DNA from: Tannerella sp.
GTDB taxonomy: Bacteria > Bacteroidota > Bacteroidia > Bacteroidales > Tannerellaceae
Direction: 5' to 3'
DNA: 6,801 bases
Assembly: GCA_031279875.1 (NCBI GenBank)
Contig: JAITHS010000322.1
Coordinates: forward strand, 1-6,801
The notes beneath the pieces were generated by a model, which saw nothing but the letters and a program-made list of their open reading frames with translations, had not been told where the DNA came from and did not search any database. Both the position numbers and the translations under genes were made by a program. Shown here piece after piece: positions 6,280-6,801 of this stretch (the first letter of the stretch is position 1; every line of letters starts with the position of its first letter).

Positions 6280-6450
6280 GTCATTGGCAGGTACGAAGCA
6301 ATACGGAGACAGACTATCTTTTGTGATGCCCGAAAGACATAAAAAAGAAGCGGGATAATTCTTTATACACGAATACATCTTTCCGCTTGCCACATAAGCG
6401 CTATCCGTAAACGCGGTGTTAAAATGCAAGTCATAATTTATTTTCTCCAT
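6253..6450 (-). CDS. Small unrecognised protein, 65 residues
   Basis: I do not recognise this protein. It lies between folE and rseP in the same direction, 54 nt before rseP, and fills a gap that otherwise has no gene. In favour of expression: an unusually good ribosome binding site for this phylum (AGGAAG, 6 nt before ATG 6450). The sequence has aromatic and cysteine residues (C28, C38, C51) and no clear signal peptide or membrane helix. The last six residues, PLITNH, and the stop are encoded by a heptamer repeat array, so the original end may have been replaced or extended. It could be a real small protein, the remnant of a longer gene, or a chance ORF. Confidence 0.45.
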   Translation of the reverse strand: MEKINYDLHFNTAFTDSAYVASGKMYSCIKNYPASFLCLSGITKDSLSPYCFVPANDVVPLITNH

Positions 6451-6456
6451 AGTATT

Positions 6457-6462
6457 CTTCCT
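6457..6462 (-). promoter_or_regulatory. Shine-Dalgarno-like site before the 65-codon ORF
   Basis: AGGAAG on the minus strand is 6 nt from the ATG at 6450. The other complete genes of this window have A/T-rich or repeat-made leaders with no comparable motif. It supports the start of the small ORF, but Bacteroidota ribosomes rely little on such sites, so the support is moderate. Confidence 0.4.
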
Positions 6463-6464
6463 AC

Positions 6465-6499
6465 AAAAAAACGATTCCGAAATTTTATGTTCTCTTCGG
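6465..6499. terminator. Weak, possibly bidirectional terminator-like hairpin after folE
   Basis: CCGAA (6477-6481) and TTCGG (6495-6499) form a 5-bp stem with a 13-nt loop. On the plus strand TTTTTGTT follows at once. On the minus strand seven T residues (6471-6465) follow after a 5-nt spacer. It lies 42 nt beyond the folE stop codon. The stem is short and the loop large, so termination is doubtful; partial attenuation between folE and the small ORF is the most that can be suggested. Confidence 0.25.
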
Positions 6500-6540
6500 T
6501 TTTTGTTAAAATTTTCACATAAGATATTCCTTGATTTTCT

Positions 6541-6801
6541 TTACATTTTCTTTATCAGATTCATAAATTCTTCGCGGGTTTTGGCTTGTTGGAACGAGCC
6601 TGTAAAGTCGGATGTTGTAGTGAGGGAGTTTTGTTTCTCTACTCCACGCATTTGCATGCAGAGATGCTGGGCTTCGATGATTACCATAACGCCTAACGGA
6701 TTGAGTGTCTGCTGGATACAGTCTTTTATTTGGAGTGTCATGCGTTCCTGTATTTGTAACCGATGAGCAAAAATATCAACTACACGCGGAATTTTGCTTA
6801 A
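6541..6801 (-). CDS. folE: GTP cyclohydrolase I, C-terminal part (truncated by the window edge)
   Basis: This enzyme converts GTP to 7,8-dihydroneopterin triphosphate, the first step of folate (tetrahydropterin) synthesis, in the cytoplasm as a homodecamer. Only the last 86 codons are in the window; the frame is open to the edge at 6801, and the TAA stop is at 6543-6541. The visible part begins [20 protein letters not shown], matching the family's GLSKI.R.V..FA.R.Q.QERLT segment. It continues with [12 protein letters not shown], which carries the zinc-ligand cysteine, then the conserved [10 protein letters not shown] and the closing [11 protein letters not shown]. An internal ATG at 6741 is not the start, since family residues continue upstream of it. 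The catalytic His and the other zinc ligands lie beyond the edge. The gene is co-directional with the downstream genes, but the 90-nt gap and a weak hairpin make cotranscription uncertain. Confidence 0.95.
   Translation of the reverse strand, partial: LSKIPRVVDIFAHRLQIQERMTLQIKDCIQQTLNPLGVMVIIEAQHLCMQMRGVEKQNSLTTTSDFTGSFQQAKTREEFMNLIKKM

Overview
The window is a compact, almost entirely minus-strand stretch from a member of the Bacteroidota, most likely Bacteroidales. Three things point there: a textbook Bacteroidota promoter (TTTG, then TAtaTTTG) ahead of the lipoprotein gene, the near absence of Shine-Dalgarno sequences, and a large lipoprotein with fimbrillin/Mfa2-like and BACON-like parts. 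No species can be named from the sequence alone.

Read in the direction of transcription (high to low coordinates), the window starts inside the 3' end of folE (GTP cyclohydrolase I). Next come a small unrecognised ORF of 65 codons, rseP (site-2 protease family zinc metalloprotease), an MlaE-type permease and an MlaF-type ATPase. These genes are closely spaced on one strand, and rseP-mlaE-mlaF are probably cotranscribed. They link two envelope functions: regulated intramembrane proteolysis and phospholipid transport between inner and outer membrane. No MCE (MlaD) protein lies within the window. After a 175-bp gap with its own promoter comes a 966-codon lipoprotein gene. Its parts appear to be a lipobox signal, a fimbrillin/Mfa2-like region, a BACON-like domain and two tandem C-terminal modules of the FISUMP/DUF1566 kind. 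A probable intrinsic terminator follows its stop codon. Positions 1-120 hold only hairpins and AT-rich sequence.

The most unusual signal is a heptanucleotide repeat, AGTGRTT (or its complement AAYCACT). It fills the gaps after the 65-codon ORF, after rseP and after mlaE. In each case the array begins in or at the stop codon of the upstream gene, and it supplies the last codons of RseP and of the small ORF. The orientation differs between gaps. Within the rseP-mlaE gap it flips, which creates an 11-bp potential RNA stem. Apart from this I see ordinary housekeeping and envelope genes. I found no defence, mobile-element or biosynthetic system.
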